Assembly: GCA_903834845.1 (NCBI GenBank)
Contig: CAILKW010000423.1
Coordinates: 1-34,345, forward strand
Length of the DNA: 34,345 nucleotides
From: an uncultured Bacteroidia bacterium
Lineage (GTDB): Bacteria > Bacteroidota > Bacteroidia > Bacteroidales > Prolixibacteraceae
Reading direction: 5' to 3'
Shown here: positions 33,611-34,345 of the stretch, in pieces
Numbering within the stretch: position 1 is the first letter of the stretch
How the letters are laid out: every line of letters starts with the position of its first letter
Position numbers and translations under genes: made by a program
The notes under the pieces: model-generated
Database searches by the model: none
The model's input: only the letters and a program-made list of their open reading frames with translations
Told to the model about the DNA's origin: nothing

Positions 33611-34345
33611 TTATACTTCCTTAAATATTGTAATAGTCATTGTTTGATTGTGAAGCTCACAGTGTTGCTCGAATGGTTTAATAGGGCATATTTCGCCGTA
33701 AGAATAAAAACCTGTCATTGAAGCGTTGCAGCCAATTACTTCACGCACACTTTCAAGTTCTTCTTCAACTCTTTGCTTCAATACAAGTTTTCGCCCAACA
33801 CAACTTATGAGGATTGCAAGGTCAGGATCTGTATTTTGAATGCTGATTTTCGACATTTCGGCAGCACCATTAGCACCATCAATAAGCTTGTCAAAATTGG
33901 CTTTCATTAATCTGACATACTCACCCTGAGGAATATCACCAGCAAAAACCATGCTTCCTTCAGCTTCATTTACCGCTAACACAGTGCGGACAAGTGCAAT
34001 TTCTGAATTTTTCAGCCGAAGGCTTATTGGAAATAGTAGTGCTGAGGCCGGAAGATTTGCAGCATGATCGCCAAGATACCGTTTGTACAGTTCCAATGCA
34101 GGTTGTCCATCAAGCTCGTAAAGGATATTTGCCTCGGATTTTGTAACTTCGCGGTCAACACCAAACGAATCCCAACCTCCCATAGAGCCATAGCCCACCT
34201 GAATATGTTCACCATAGAACCCTATTGCTAAAACGAGGTTTTTTTCTCCTGCCTGATTATACACTATCACAGTCTCGGCAAAGTTGGCCTGATCACCTGC
34301 CAATCCACCTGTAACAGGAATCCTGTCGTTGAGTCGGCTGTTTAA
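33611..34345 (-). CDS. FIST-domain sensory protein, 5' end outside the window
   Basis: The frame is open to the right edge (244 codons visible), so the start lies outside; a TTG at 34303 that could serve as a start falls inside a conserved motif and is rejected. Visible are the end of the FIST_N domain (IPVTGGLAGDQ, near the edge) and a full FIST_C domain (about ILYELDGQPALELYKRYLG to the end), closing with FYSYGEICPIKPF and ELHNQTMTITIF, all family hallmarks. FIST domains are thought to bind small ligands such as amino acids and to feed signal-transduction proteins. The kinase gene follows after 12 bases. Confidence 0.93.
   Translation of the reverse strand, partial: LNSRLNDRIPVTGGLAGDQANFAETVIVYNQAGEKNLVLAIGFYGEHIQVGYGSMGGWDSFGVDREVTKSEANILYELDGQPALELYKRYLGDHAANLPASALLFPISLRLKNSEIALVRTVLAVNEAEGSMVFAGDIPQGEYVRLMKANFDKLIDGANGAAEMSKISIQNTDPDLAILISCVGRKLVLKQRVEEELESVREVIGCNASMTGFYSYGEICPIKPFEQHCELHNQTMTITIFKEV

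Noticed and set aside
34301-34303. TTG start for the FIST protein
   Set aside because: The frame stays open to the edge and the codon falls within the conserved GGLAGD motif, so it is an internal leucine.

Overview
The window is an AT-rich stretch of a Bacteroidota chromosome, most likely from an environmental Bacteroidales/Marinilabiliales-type bacterium. The evidence is a SusC/SusD pair next to an ECF sigma factor and FecR anti-sigma factor, a fused CcoNO oxidase subunit, a DUF2027/Smr protein, a bacterial SUI1 protein, and promoter elements of the TAnnTTTG type with few strong Shine-Dalgarno sites. Species cannot be assigned. All genes but one are on the minus strand. Both window edges cut a gene.

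Layout, left to right (minus-strand transcription runs right to left). (1) 1-8025: a cbb3-type cytochrome c oxidase operon, transcribed ccoS, ccoNO (fused), ccoQ, ccoP, ccoG, ccoH, a TauE/SafE-family membrane protein, and a copper P-type ATPase ccoI that runs off the left edge. It suggests microaerobic respiration with its own copper supply and assembly factors. (2) 8026-8846: an 820-base stretch with no convincing gene. (3) 8847-16227: a regulated outer-membrane uptake locus: ECF sigma factor, FecR anti-sigma, SusC with an STN signalling domain, SusD, and a small lipoprotein, closed by a terminator. No degradative enzyme accompanies it, so the substrate is unknown. (4) 16265-21679: a tight redox operon, nfnA, nfnB, a dihydroorotate-dehydrogenase-like flavoprotein, then a LysM plus periplasmic-binding-fold protein. 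(5) 21965-22315: the only plus-strand gene, a SUI1/eIF1-like factor, divergent from nfnA and convergent with a DUF2027/Smr gene. (6) 22380-28913: housekeeping genes: Smr protein, metF, polyprenyl diphosphate synthase, bactofilin, rpmF, a YceD/DUF177 protein, and dxs. dxs and the prenyl synthase are two steps of isoprenoid synthesis. (7) 28970-34345: a soluble hybrid histidine kinase with six PAS domains, and the 3' part of a FIST sensor gene that is cut by the right edge.

No tRNA, rRNA, CRISPR array, insertion sequence, phage gene or recognisable defence system was seen. The points most worth a second look are: a pair of stem-loops with identical loops and a compensatory stem pair in the susC leader; the Nfn plus DHOD-like gene set, whose third member lacks the usual DHOD active-site motif; the LysM/binding-protein fusion; and a cysteine-rich PAS domain in the FIST-linked kinase.
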